From assembly GCF_002196515.1 (NCBI RefSeq), contig NZ_CP018835.1:744001-808000 (forward strand): a stretch of DNA of 64,000 nucleotides, in the 5' to 3' direction. Position 1 is the stretch's first letter. Each line of letters begins with the position of its first letter. Of the stretch, positions 29,416-37,449 are shown one piece after another. This stretch comes from Vibrio gazogenes (lineage in GTDB: Bacteria > Pseudomonadota > Gammaproteobacteria > Enterobacterales > Vibrionaceae). Under the pieces are notes generated by a model, which had not been told where the DNA came from, ran no database searches, and was given only the letters and a program-made list of their open reading frames with translations. A program made the position numbers and the translations under genes.

Positions 29416-30852
29416 ATGACGATCCACTCAGGAACCCACTCAGAAACCCGACAAGACCGCTCTTTTATTTTTGCCGAACAGGCATGGCTGCCGACTGGCT
29501 GGCAACACAATGTGCTGTTTGAAATCGTTAATGGCAACTTTGCACAGATTACGACAGAGGCGACACCACCGGATGGTGTGCAACGTCTGCAAGGCCCGGT
29601 TCTGCCGACACTGGCGAATGTTCATTCACATGCTTTTCAGCGTGTCATGGCAGGTATGGCGGAAATCAGCCTCAATCCAAATGACAGCTTCTGGAGTTGG
29701 CGCGATTTAATGTACAAGATTGTCGGCCGACTCTCCCCGCAACAGGTTCATGTCATCGCCACGCAGTTATACATTGATATGCTCAAAGCCGGATATACAC
29801 AGGTCGGTGAGTTTCACTACCTCCACCATGATGCAGCCGGTCAGCCTTACAGCGATCCGGCCGAAATGGCTCACCAACTCCTGAATGCTGCCGATCGCAC
29901 GGGGATCGGTATGACCCTGCTCCCGGCACTATACAGCTATGCGGGTTTTGGCGCTCAACCGCCACATCAAGGACAGGCGCGTTTCATTCATTCCTCAGAC
30001 AGTTATCTGCAACTACACCACCAACTTGCGAAAGCGCTTACGGGGACACACACCGCTCAGATAGCAGGGACACACACAGATAACCGCCACCGACTTGGGA
30101 TCTGTTTTCATTCACTACGGGCGGTCAGCCAGCAACAGATCCAAGAGGTGTTGACGGAATTGGATCACGGACAGCCAATCCACATCCACATTGCTGAGCA
30201 GCAGAAAGAGGTCGATGATTGTCTCAACTGGAGCCAACAGCGGCCGGTTGAGTGGCTGCACAATCATATCGGCCTGAACGAACGTTGGTGTCTGATTCAT
30301 GCCACCCACCTCAATCATGACGAAATTCAGATGATCGCTGCCAGCGGTGCCGTGGCCGGCTTGTGTCCAAGTACGGAAGCCAATCTGGGTGATGGTATCT
30401 TCCCCGGAGTGGCGTTTACCCAAGCCGGCGGACGATGGAGTATTGGCTCCGACAGTCATGTCTGCCTGTCCTCGACCGAAGAATTACGCCTGCTGGAATA
30501 TAGTCAACGACTCCGTGACCAACAACGTAACCGTCTCTACAACCAGTCACAAACCTCCGTCGGTGATCACCTCTATACGCAGGCATTACACGGTGGTAAT
30601 CAAGCTTGCGGTATCCAATTGGGGCTTGCGGTTGGATGTCGTGCCGACTTTATGGTGTTGGACACGACCCATCCACTATTGATGGCAAGTCAGACGCCCG
30701 ACCTCATCAATCGCTGGCTATTTGCCTGCCATGACAATCTGATTAAAGATGTTTTTGTTGCGGGGAAAGCGTGCATTCAAGACGGCCACCACGCGTTAGA
30801 AGACAGCAGCCGAGGTCAGTTTGCCGATGTCATCAAACAAGTGATTGGTTAA
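29416..30852 (+). CDS. hutF: formimidoylglutamate deiminase
   Basis: A 478-residue amidohydrolase that converts formiminoglutamate to formylglutamate and ammonia. Metal ligands show in NVHSHAFQRVMAG, GEFHYLHHD, ICFHSLRAVS and SIGSDSHVCLSS. The ATG at 29416 is preferred over GTG at 29398 because GAGGAC lies 7 bases upstream. Oddly, the segment between ALTG and RHRLGICFHS carries two tandem in-frame copies of the GGGACACACAC repeat, translated as GTHT. This is a variable surface region, so the enzyme may still work. Confidence 0.92.
   Translation: MTIHSGTHSETRQDRSFIFAEQAWLPTGWQHNVLFEIVNGNFAQITTEATPPDGVQRLQGPVLPTLANVHSHAFQRVMAGMAEISLNPNDSFWSWRDLMYKIVGRLSPQQVHVIATQLYIDMLKAGYTQVGEFHYLHHDAAGQPYSDPAEMAHQLLNAADRTGIGMTLLPALYSYAGFGAQPPHQGQARFIHSSDSYLQLHHQLAKALTGTHTAQIAGTHTDNRHRLGICFHSLRAVSQQQIQEVLTELDHGQPIHIHIAEQQKEVDDCLNWSQQRPVEWLHNHIGLNERWCLIHATHLNHDEIQMIAASGAVAGLCPSTEANLGDGIFPGVAFTQAGGRWSIGSDSHVCLSSTEELRLLEYSQRLRDQQRNRLYNQSQTSVGDHLYTQALHGGNQACGIQLGLAVGCRADFMVLDTTHPLLMASQTPDLINRWLFACHDNLIKDVFVAGKACIQDGHHALEDSSRGQFADVIKQVIG
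30042..30078 (+). repeat. two GGACACACAC-type repeats inside hutF
   Basis: GGGGACACACACC begins at 30042 and GGGACACACAC at 30067; the GGACACACAC cores are 24 bases apart, so the reading frame is kept and each copy encodes Gly-Thr-His-Thr. Confidence 0.75.
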
Positions 30853-30860
30853 AAAACTAC

Positions 30861-30895
30861 GGGGACACACACCTTTAATAACGAGGACACACACC
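30861..30895 (+). repeat. GGACACACACC-type repeat pair after hutF
   Basis: GGGGACACACACC at 30861-30873 and GAGGACACACACC at 30883-30895, cores 22 bases apart, placed 9 bp after the hutF stop. Confidence 0.75.
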
Positions 30896-30931
30896 AAGAT
30901 AATCTACGGCAACAACGCGTTATCTTGGTGT
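30891..30931. terminator. inverted repeat between hutF and the DUF3833 gene
   Basis: A 12-bp stem ACACCAAGATAA / TTATCTTGGTGT with a 17-base loop lies between convergent genes and uses part of the preceding GGACACACACC copy as its left arm. It lacks a T tract, so termination is only probable. Confidence 0.5.
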
Positions 30932-31020
30932 GAGATTGAATGAACGGCTGAGATGACTTGTCAGAGATATGACTTTTCGAAGCGATTACTTCGCGACACT
31001 GTTATTTAACAAAGAATATG

Positions 31021-31545
31021 TTATTTGACAAAGAATAGCGTGATGCGCCCGACTTCCAAACCAAACTTGCGAATGCTGGTGACATTAAACAGATGTTTTT
31101 CGTCCTGACGGAACAGCCAATCATCGAAGGAAACCGTGATTTCACTATCGTCCGTTTTGAGCAGAAAATCATATTGCCACTGTAACGCATTCCCCATCTC
31201 CTGCCCTGTCGCAACACCGATGATATCGTCGGCTTGCCCTTGATAATGTCCGTCAGCGCTGCGGGTAATTGTCCAGATACGCTGATTCTTTTCACCATCA
31301 TCAAACACAAAATCTTCGACCAAAGTCAGAGTGTCACCGGTGACTGTCCCTTTAATTTTGACCTCAAAGCGACGAGTCTGCTTGTTGCTATAATCCTGTA
31401 CCATGCCCCATGCATGCGTTTCTCCCTGAAAATAACCAAACAGATCAAAAGCAGGTTGGCTGGCTTGGTACTCTTTTAAATCGGCTGAACAACCGGCAAT
31501 GAGCATCAACATGACCAGCGATAACACGTTCAATATATGTCTCAT
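31021..31545 (-). CDS. DUF3833 lipoprotein
   Basis: A 174-residue lipoprotein with signal peptide and lipobox LIAGC (Cys19), probably anchored to an outer or inner membrane leaflet. The body is beta-rich and resembles DUF3833. It is the last gene of the eight-gene operon and overlaps the CHI-like gene by 4 bp. In other proteobacteria this family travels with the same CFA-synthase-like, FAD-oxidase and DUF1365 genes. Its biochemical role is unknown. Confidence 0.8.
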   Translation of the reverse strand: MRHILNVLSLVMLMLIAGCSADLKEYQASQPAFDLFGYFQGETHAWGMVQDYSNKQTRRFEVKIKGTVTGDTLTLVEDFVFDDGEKNQRIWTITRSADGHYQGQADDIIGVATGQEMGNALQWQYDFLLKTDDSEITVSFDDWLFRQDEKHLFNVTSIRKFGLEVGRITLFFVK

Positions 31546-32105
31546 TGTTGTATTCCTATGAGTTGATTACGAAGTTTCGGATATTCGGCTTTCGGTGACA
31601 GCCAAATCGACAAAAATGCGTCATTCATCTGTTGATTTTCCACTTTGCCAAGTAAACGTTGCTGCCCCTGCTGATTGAGGTAATACAACTGCCCGGTACG
31701 ACCCTCAGAGACATAGACCAAACGCTCACCCGTGTTAACGCTGGGCATTATTTCGGCCAGCAACGTTAACCATGCGTTGGTTTGTACCGTGTCATAGCCC
31801 AATCTCTCCCACTGGGCTTGTGTCTCCTCAAGCAAATCTTTGCTGCTGATATCACGCAAGTAGCGAATCTCTAACGCCACAGGATGCGGTGTTACATCAT
31901 TCGGGACTTGCTCGTAGTGGCCGTCCGGTGTACGAAGCTGTGATGAATAAATATCGAACCACAACCAAGATAGCGTTGCCTGACCGACGACCGGCCAGTC
32001 GGCCCATGATGCTGATGACTTCTCCTTCTCTTCAGCACCGTTAACGGTGGCGGTCCAGAGGATCATGGTCAGATACAGTGTTGCGGTTAAACGTGGGGTT
32101 AGCAT
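31542..32105 (-). CDS. chalcone-isomerase-fold periplasmic protein
   Basis: A 187-residue protein with an N-terminal signal segment (about residues 1-23, ending VNGAEE) and a body resembling bacterial chalcone-isomerase-like proteins (VGQATLSWLWFDIYSSQL, ALEIRYLRDISSKDL). Bacterial members are not flavonoid enzymes; a lipid or fatty-acid binding role is suspected. Its start lies inside the DUF2878 gene, a 65-bp overlap in another frame, with AAGG about 10 bases before the ATG. Confidence 0.75.
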   Translation of the reverse strand: MLTPRLTATLYLTMILWTATVNGAEEKEKSSASWADWPVVGQATLSWLWFDIYSSQLRTPDGHYEQVPNDVTPHPVALEIRYLRDISSKDLLEETQAQWERLGYDTVQTNAWLTLLAEIMPSVNTGERLVYVSEGRTGQLYYLNQQGQQRLLGKVENQQMNDAFLSIWLSPKAEYPKLRNQLIGIQQ

Positions 32106-32583
32106 TTCTAAATACCTTCATCAATAGCAAAGATAGTCCGAACCATTCCAAGAACAAAGCGAACACCGCCCCTTCTACAGACCATGCAAATTGCACGGCG
32201 CCAAAACGATACCCCGCCCAATAACTCAATGCGCCGCCCAAAGCTGTTGCGCTGAAAACGAGTAATGACGGTAGATGGCTGAATACCGGAATAGCAAAGC
32301 TGGCAAACCAAGCAAAGGCAAACCATAACCCGATCAGCCAGATCGGCAGAGAGGAGGTGGTAAAGGAAAACAGCCCGACATGGAGGTTGACATAATCGAG
32401 CGTAATGCCAATGGCTGCCACCATCATGATGCGTCCGAGTATCAAGGGGAATCGTAACGCAGTGTACGCCATGGTGACTGTTACCAAGCCAATGGTAATC
32501 CACTGCAAACGCGCCTGTCCTAATACGGCGAGTAGCCAAAGTGCTTCAAACCACAATGAAATCAGCAGGAAGCGACGCATCAC
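32041..32583 (-). CDS. DUF2878 membrane protein
   Basis: A 180-residue integral membrane protein with about five to six helices (for example WLIGLWFAFAWFASFAIPVF) matching DUF2878. It begins 4 bp inside the end of the CFA-synthase-like gene. The function is unknown; the family is found in the same lipid operon in other bacteria. Confidence 0.78.
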   Translation of the reverse strand: MMRRFLLISLWFEALWLLAVLGQARLQWITIGLVTVTMAYTALRFPLILGRIMMVAAIGITLDYVNLHVGLFSFTTSSLPIWLIGLWFAFAWFASFAIPVFSHLPSLLVFSATALGGALSYWAGYRFGAVQFAWSVEGAVFALFLEWFGLSLLLMKVFRNANPTFNRNTVSDHDPLDRHR

Positions 32584-33854
32584 TGTGCCCGCTGTAGCGT
32601 CATATGAATGGTGCTGATGGTACGCGCTTTAAAGCCGCCTTCGCAGTAACACAGATAGTAACGCCACATGCGGACAAAACGTTCGTCGTAACCCAGTAAC
32701 TTCACTTTGTTCAAGGACGCTTCAAAACGATGGCGCCAGTCAGCCAGTGTCTGGGCATAGTCAAGCCCTAGGTCAAACACATCACGGACGATGAAATCTG
32801 TATGCTGCGTCGTCATTTGGGTCAGGACGGTGATCGAGGGCAAAAATCCACCGGGGAAGATATATTTCTGAATGAAATCCACGTTATTGCTGTAGTCGTC
32901 AAAACGCTGATCGGCAATGGTTATCGCCTGAATCGCCATCCGTCCGCCGGGTTTGAGCAGCGACTGACATTTTGCAATATAAGATGGCAGATAGGATTTC
33001 CCGACCGCTTCAATCATTTCGATCGACACCAGTTTATCGAACTGCCCATCAAGCAAGCGGTAATCTTGTTTGAGTAAGGTAATTTGCTCACGAAGCCCCA
33101 AACGCTGAATCTCGGCCTGCGCATACGCATACTGCTGTTCCGATATCGTGGTGGTCGTGACTCGGCATCCATAATGTTGTGCCATATAAATCGCCATCGC
33201 CCCCCACCCTGTGCCGATTTCAATCACGTGATCATTAGCTGTCAGTTGCAATTGCTGGCACAAACGCTCCATTTTCTGCATTTGTGCCTGTTCCAGTGAA
33301 TCGTTGGTGCTGAGGTAGAGCGCACTGGAGTAGAGCATCCGTTGATCGAGAAATGTCTGATATAAGTCATTGCCCAAATCGTAGTGGGCTTCAATGTTTT
33401 GCTTGGCACGCCCAATCGAGTTGCGTTTCAGCCAATGACCCACTTTATTCATCGCCCGGACAAGCATGCTGCTTTGTGCTTCCAACTGATCCAGTGCATT
33501 TAAGTTACGCGCCATCAGTTCAGTCACAGCCGTCAGATTGGGACTGTCCCACCAACCATCCATATATGCTTCTGCTGCTGCAATGCTACCGCCTTTCAGC
33601 ACACTGGCATAAAAGTCAGGATGATTGACCCGAATATGGGCCTGTGGCTGATCGTCATGTGCAAACCCAAATTGTTCTATCGTGCCTTGGTTCGAAACAT
33701 TCTGGTTAGACATACTCGACTGTCCTGCAAAATTTTCTTCCAATGTCAGGCTGCCAATTTTTATCAGGCGGAGGGATTTCAGCACCATGGTTCGGGCACC
33801 TTGCTGCCACGACGTCAGTGATTGAGGCATCTCTAATGAAGGCGAATTGAACAT
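32580..33854 (-). CDS. cyclopropane-fatty-acid-synthase-like methyltransferase
   Basis: A 424-residue SAM-dependent enzyme of the Cfa family, acting on unsaturated acyl chains of membrane phospholipids. Motif I is VIEIGTGWGAMAIYMA; EMIEAVGKSY and the C-terminal WRYYLCYCEGGF are also typical. A strong AGGAG ribosome-binding site supports the start. Being grouped with DUF1365, an FAD oxidase and an SDR, it may be the operon-type paralogue involved in methylated or furan fatty acids rather than the housekeeping Cfa; that is inference. Confidence 0.88.
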   Translation of the reverse strand: MFNSPSLEMPQSLTSWQQGARTMVLKSLRLIKIGSLTLEENFAGQSSMSNQNVSNQGTIEQFGFAHDDQPQAHIRVNHPDFYASVLKGGSIAAAEAYMDGWWDSPNLTAVTELMARNLNALDQLEAQSSMLVRAMNKVGHWLKRNSIGRAKQNIEAHYDLGNDLYQTFLDQRMLYSSALYLSTNDSLEQAQMQKMERLCQQLQLTANDHVIEIGTGWGAMAIYMAQHYGCRVTTTTISEQQYAYAQAEIQRLGLREQITLLKQDYRLLDGQFDKLVSIEMIEAVGKSYLPSYIAKCQSLLKPGGRMAIQAITIADQRFDDYSNNVDFIQKYIFPGGFLPSITVLTQMTTQHTDFIVRDVFDLGLDYAQTLADWRHRFEASLNKVKLLGYDERFVRMWRYYLCYCEGGFKARTISTIHMTLQRAQ

Positions 33855-33869
33855 TGCGCGTTCTCCTAA

Positions 33870-34643
33870 TTATTTTTTATCTGTCTCATGTCGGCGGTAT
33901 TTGGGGTGTGAATAAAATGGTGCACCTTTGAGCCATAGTTTCAGTGCATGCCAATAGATCCCTGTGACGACCTTAACCGTCATGATCGGTGTCCGAATCA
34001 ACAATCTGAGCAAACTTCTTGAGGTAAAAGGTTGTGCTTTCAACGCCAATGTGGCATCAAATTCCTTGGTGTCCCGGTGACACGCCAAGTGCACCATCAG
34101 GGCATCAGACAACGGTTTCAGTTTCCATCGATACTGCTGTTCCACGGGATTAAATGGTGACACGTGAAATGCTTTGTCATGTGTCCAATTCTCACCTTGT
34201 TCACCAGATTCAGCCGGAACCGCATAATAATGTCGTTCATTCCAAGGTGTATTACTCACCTCCGCGAGCAGATAACGCCAGTGGCCTTGCTGATCATAAA
34301 GATAGTAGAAATTAACCGGACTGAAATAGAGCCCCAGATAACGCAGGTGCACCACGGCTAGCACTTTGCCGCATACTTGCTCTCCCGTAAGCTGCAACAC
34401 TTTATCCTGAACGGCTGTTTTCAAATCGCCGTCTCCCAGATAATCGGCACGACGAAAACGCGCCCAGTGCCACCAACGTTCACCCAGTCCCCAAACCTGT
34501 TGCCGGAGCGCGGGCCATTCATCCAAATCGATACACGGCATAAAGAGTGGTGAATGAATCGAATGTTCAACCGGTGTAAAGCGACGGTGACGAACATGGC
34601 CGACCATCAATGCACTGCGTGTAACACTCGTTGTTTTGGTCAT
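33870..34643 (-). CDS. DUF1365 protein
   Basis: A 257-residue protein with the family pattern VGHVRHRRFTPVEHSIHSPLFM near the N-terminus, FSPVNFYYLYDQ in the middle and VSPFNPVEQQYRW later. DUF1365 is nearly always beside a flavin amine-oxidase-like gene and a Cfa-like gene, as here. The function is unproven but likely tied to lipid modification. Its start touches the stop of the FAD-oxidase gene. Confidence 0.85.
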   Translation of the reverse strand: MTKTTSVTRSALMVGHVRHRRFTPVEHSIHSPLFMPCIDLDEWPALRQQVWGLGERWWHWARFRRADYLGDGDLKTAVQDKVLQLTGEQVCGKVLAVVHLRYLGLYFSPVNFYYLYDQQGHWRYLLAEVSNTPWNERHYYAVPAESGEQGENWTHDKAFHVSPFNPVEQQYRWKLKPLSDALMVHLACHRDTKEFDATLALKAQPFTSRSLLRLLIRTPIMTVKVVTGIYWHALKLWLKGAPFYSHPKYRRHETDKK

Positions 34644-35920
34644 TATGCGACACCCTTGTCTCTGTTGACCGCCTGAGATTGCAATTGAGTGATCACATCG
34701 AGAGCACTTTTTACCCCATCTTCATGGAATCCGTTGTGCCAGTATGCGCCACAAAACCAAGTATGATTGACGCCACTGATCTCTGATTTACGTTGCTGCG
34801 CCCGAATTGAGGATTCCGTAAATACCGGATGGTGATATATGAAACGACGCAGAATTTTGTCCGGTTCGATATACTCAGTACTGTTGAGCGTGACACAAAA
34901 CGTTGTTTCACTATCGATGTGTTGCAAGATATTCATATTGTAGGTCAGTGACGGGAGCTTCATCTCCTCACCATCGTGACCATGCAACCAGTAATTCCAG
35001 GCCGCCCAAGCCGCCGGTCGTTTGGGCAGCAGACTTGTGTCGGTATGCAGAACAACTTCGTTCGCCTGATATGCCATGGAGGATAACACTGAGATTTCAC
35101 ACTGGCTGGCATCTTCAAGCATGCCAAGAGCCTGATCGCTGTGACAGGCAAAAATAACCTCATCAAATGTCTCTATACCACTCTCGGTCGCAATATCGAC
35201 GCCAAATTGACTGCGTCTTACCTGTTTGACCGGTGTACTGAGACGAATCCGATCGGCATAACCTTTGGTCAGTGGCTCAATATAGGCACGGGATCCCCCT
35301 TCAATCACATACCATTGGGGTCTGTTCGTGACATCCAGCAGGCCGTGATTGATGAAGAACCGCAGAAAAAACATCAGCGGAAATGCGCGCATGTCCGCCA
35401 AAGAGGATGACCAAATTGCAGCCCCCATTGGTAAGATGTAATTCTGACAGAAGTAATCGGAGAAACGATGATGGACCAGAAACTGCCCAAGGGTTTGTAG
35501 ATGCTGTCGGGGATTGTCTGCCGCTGCTTTTGCAAGCTTGTTGAAACGCAGAATTTCGCTGATAAACCGATAAAAATTCGGCTTAAGTAAATTCCGCTTT
35601 TGCGCAAATAATGTCGTTAACGTGTGACCGTTATATTCAAGCCCATTGGCGTCATTACGCACACTGAAACTCATCTGAGTCGGAAGCCCTTTGACGCCGA
35701 TTTCGTTCATCATGCGTATGAAATGAGGATATGTACGGTCATTATAAACAATAAATCCGGTATCGACTGCGTAGGGCTGACCGTTCATATTGACGTCTAC
35801 CGTCGCGGTATGACCGCCAATATAATCGTTCGCCTCAAACAGCGTAATGTCATGCTGTTGATGCAAGTAATAACCACACGTGAGTCCTGAAATTCCCGTA
35901 CCTATAATCGCAATCTTCAT
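34643..35920 (-). CDS. FAD-dependent amine-oxidase-like protein
   Basis: A 425-residue flavoprotein starting MKIAIIGTGISGLTCGYYL, a dinucleotide-binding GxGxxG fold, with FEANDYIGGHTATVDV and a C-terminal WFCGAYWHNGFHEDGV flavin segment. The frame continues upstream to 36058, but the ATG at 35920 has AAGGA 8 bases before it and overlaps the SDR stop by 4 bp. Relatives in Rhodobacter are tied to singlet-oxygen response and fatty-acid desaturation; that is carried over from family and context. Confidence 0.87.
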   Translation of the reverse strand: MKIAIIGTGISGLTCGYYLHQQHDITLFEANDYIGGHTATVDVNMNGQPYAVDTGFIVYNDRTYPHFIRMMNEIGVKGLPTQMSFSVRNDANGLEYNGHTLTTLFAQKRNLLKPNFYRFISEILRFNKLAKAAADNPRQHLQTLGQFLVHHRFSDYFCQNYILPMGAAIWSSSLADMRAFPLMFFLRFFINHGLLDVTNRPQWYVIEGGSRAYIEPLTKGYADRIRLSTPVKQVRRSQFGVDIATESGIETFDEVIFACHSDQALGMLEDASQCEISVLSSMAYQANEVVLHTDTSLLPKRPAAWAAWNYWLHGHDGEEMKLPSLTYNMNILQHIDSETTFCVTLNSTEYIEPDKILRRFIYHHPVFTESSIRAQQRKSEISGVNHTWFCGAYWHNGFHEDGVKSALDVITQLQSQAVNRDKGVA

Positions 35921-36657
35921 TGTCTGGTCCTTTTCGGCGCAAAAAACCGACTGACGAGCTGATATTGCCAACGATAGGGCAATCCCCCCAACAAACGAAT
36001 CATCCAAGTAAAACGAGCCGGGAAATAGAGATTTGCCACGCCTTTCTCTAGCCCGCACCGAATCGCCTGCGATGCACTTTCTACCGAAATCATCATTGGC
36101 ATCTCAAAGGTATTTTTCTCAGTCAGTGGTGTGGCAACAAACCCGGGAAACACGCAAGTCACATCAATGCCTTTGCTGGCCCAGGACAGCCGTAACGCTC
36201 TCGCCAGGTATCCAACCGCAGCTTTGGATGCCCCGTAAGCCTCTGCTCGGGGGAGCGCCAGTTCACTGGCTATCGAACCGACAATAGCCACACGATGTCC
36301 CGATGTTAAATGCGGCTGAATCGCTTCAATGGTATTGGCCATCCCAAGTAGATTAATCTGCATTACACGCGACATGAGTTGTGCATCCATCACGCCATCA
36401 TCGATATATTCACAACCTCCGGCATTTAAGATCCACAAAGTGGGTATAAATGGCAGCTCACTGAGCACTGCAAGTGTTTGCTCATAATCAGTCAAATCAA
36501 ACTGCAGTGGTGTAATCGAAGAACTCATCTCGCTGAGTTCGTTCAACACGGCCTCATTTCTGCCGCAAGCGAGCACTTGCCATCCCTGCCGTGCATAATC
36601 TTGTGCTAACTGCTTACCGATACCGGACGTCGCGCCGGTAATTAGTACGCTACTCAT
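35917..36657 (-). CDS. short-chain dehydrogenase/reductase
   Basis: A 246-residue SDR with the cofactor motif TGATSGIGKQ, LNAGG, catalytic Ser in GSIAS and YGASK. The C-terminal tail is basic and partly hydrophobic (RFTWMIRLLGGLPYRW), suggesting membrane association. It is the second gene of the operon, overlapping its neighbours by 4 bp on each side. The substrate is unknown, presumably lipid-related. Confidence 0.88.
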   Translation of the reverse strand: MSSVLITGATSGIGKQLAQDYARQGWQVLACGRNEAVLNELSEMSSSITPLQFDLTDYEQTLAVLSELPFIPTLWILNAGGCEYIDDGVMDAQLMSRVMQINLLGMANTIEAIQPHLTSGHRVAIVGSIASELALPRAEAYGASKAAVGYLARALRLSWASKGIDVTCVFPGFVATPLTEKNTFEMPMMISVESASQAIRCGLEKGVANLYFPARFTWMIRLLGGLPYRWQYQLVSRFFAPKRTRQ

Positions 36658-37073
36658 TGTCCCAACCTCCGCTTAATCCAGCGAACCACACGACCAAGGA
36701 TTGGCAGCTGTTCATACAGCATTTCCCCCAAGTCAAAGTAGTCACGGTGATAAATGACTTTGCCATCTTGAAAGCGTAGCTGCGTCGCGCCCTGAACATT
36801 GACCAGTTGACCTTGACGGAGCTTCGGATGCTGCAAATGCATGGTCCAAATCAAGAACCCACCGTTGTCAGTCGAGTGCTGTTCATGAATCGTAAAATTA
36901 CAGCGTTCAACATTTTGATAGAGGTTAATGAAATAGTCGGAGAGGGAGGTCAATCCGTCAATACGATGAGCCGCATCTTCAAATACAATCTCATTGTGAT
37001 AAATATCGTTCAGTGTATCTAGGTTATGTTTGTTGAGCTGAGCATAGAACAGCGCAACGGTTTGGACATCCAT
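36654..37073 (-). CDS. SnoaL/NTF2-like protein
   Basis: A 139-residue single-domain protein of the SnoaL-like/NTF2 fold, recognisable by VALFYAQLNKHNLDTLNDIY, EIVFEDAAHRIDG and KVIYHRDYFDLGEMLYEQLP. Enzymatic activity is unknown. It is the promoter-proximal gene of the operon, with a GAGG ribosome-binding site at 8 bases. The same gene opens equivalent light- or singlet-oxygen-induced operons elsewhere. Confidence 0.83.
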   Translation of the reverse strand: MDVQTVALFYAQLNKHNLDTLNDIYHNEIVFEDAAHRIDGLTSLSDYFINLYQNVERCNFTIHEQHSTDNGGFLIWTMHLQHPKLRQGQLVNVQGATQLRFQDGKVIYHRDYFDLGEMLYEQLPILGRVVRWIKRRLGQ

Positions 37074-37089
37074 GAACTGACCTCAGTTT

Positions 37090-37176
37090 GTTGTACAAGA
37101 AAAATTTCCGTATAACTTCTTAATCTAAGATAGTGCAATTTAAAAAGTTGTACAAATTTTTTCTTGTACAACTTTT
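37090..37176 (-). promoter_or_regulatory. promoter inside TTGTACAA-type operators (CarH/LitR-like)
   Basis: Two exact 12-base arms AAAAGTTGTACA (37143-37154) and TGTACAACTTTT (37165-37176) face each other across 10 bases. A third TTGTACAA lies at 37091-37098. On the minus strand a -35 TTGTAC (37150-37155) sits in the first arm and a -10 TATCTT (37127-37132) follows after 17 bases. MerR-type, B12-dependent light sensors (CarH, LitR) bind TGTACA-type sites over the -35; no such gene is in this window. Confidence 0.65.
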
Positions 37177-37213
37177 GTAAGAAAGGTTTACATATATGGG
37201 GTTGAGGTTTATG

Positions 37214-37305
37214 GAGGACACACACCTATAGGTTAGCTTACGAGGACTCGCGCTTTAAAGTTATTGTGCATGGGGTCAATGGTGGGGTTATGGGGACACA
37301 CACCC
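37214..37305 (+). repeat. GGACACACACC-type repeats upstream of RAYT
   Basis: GAGGACACACACC starts at 37214 with a degenerate partner GAGGACTCGCGC near 37242, and GGGGACACACACC lies at 37292-37304. All have the same orientation, opposite to the copies after the transposase gene. The rest of the 37074-37449 gap holds the operon promoter above and an AT-rich leader. Confidence 0.72.
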
Positions 37306-37449
37306 AAATCACCCTCTCCATTTCAGTGAAATTTTGCATAACCAATCAAATATAAATTTGCATTCACTCGAAATAGTTCGGTTCAGGGCTTCTTTTTACT
37401 CACACCTTTCTTCACGATTGCCTCATCTTTCATCACCTAAAATCAACCG

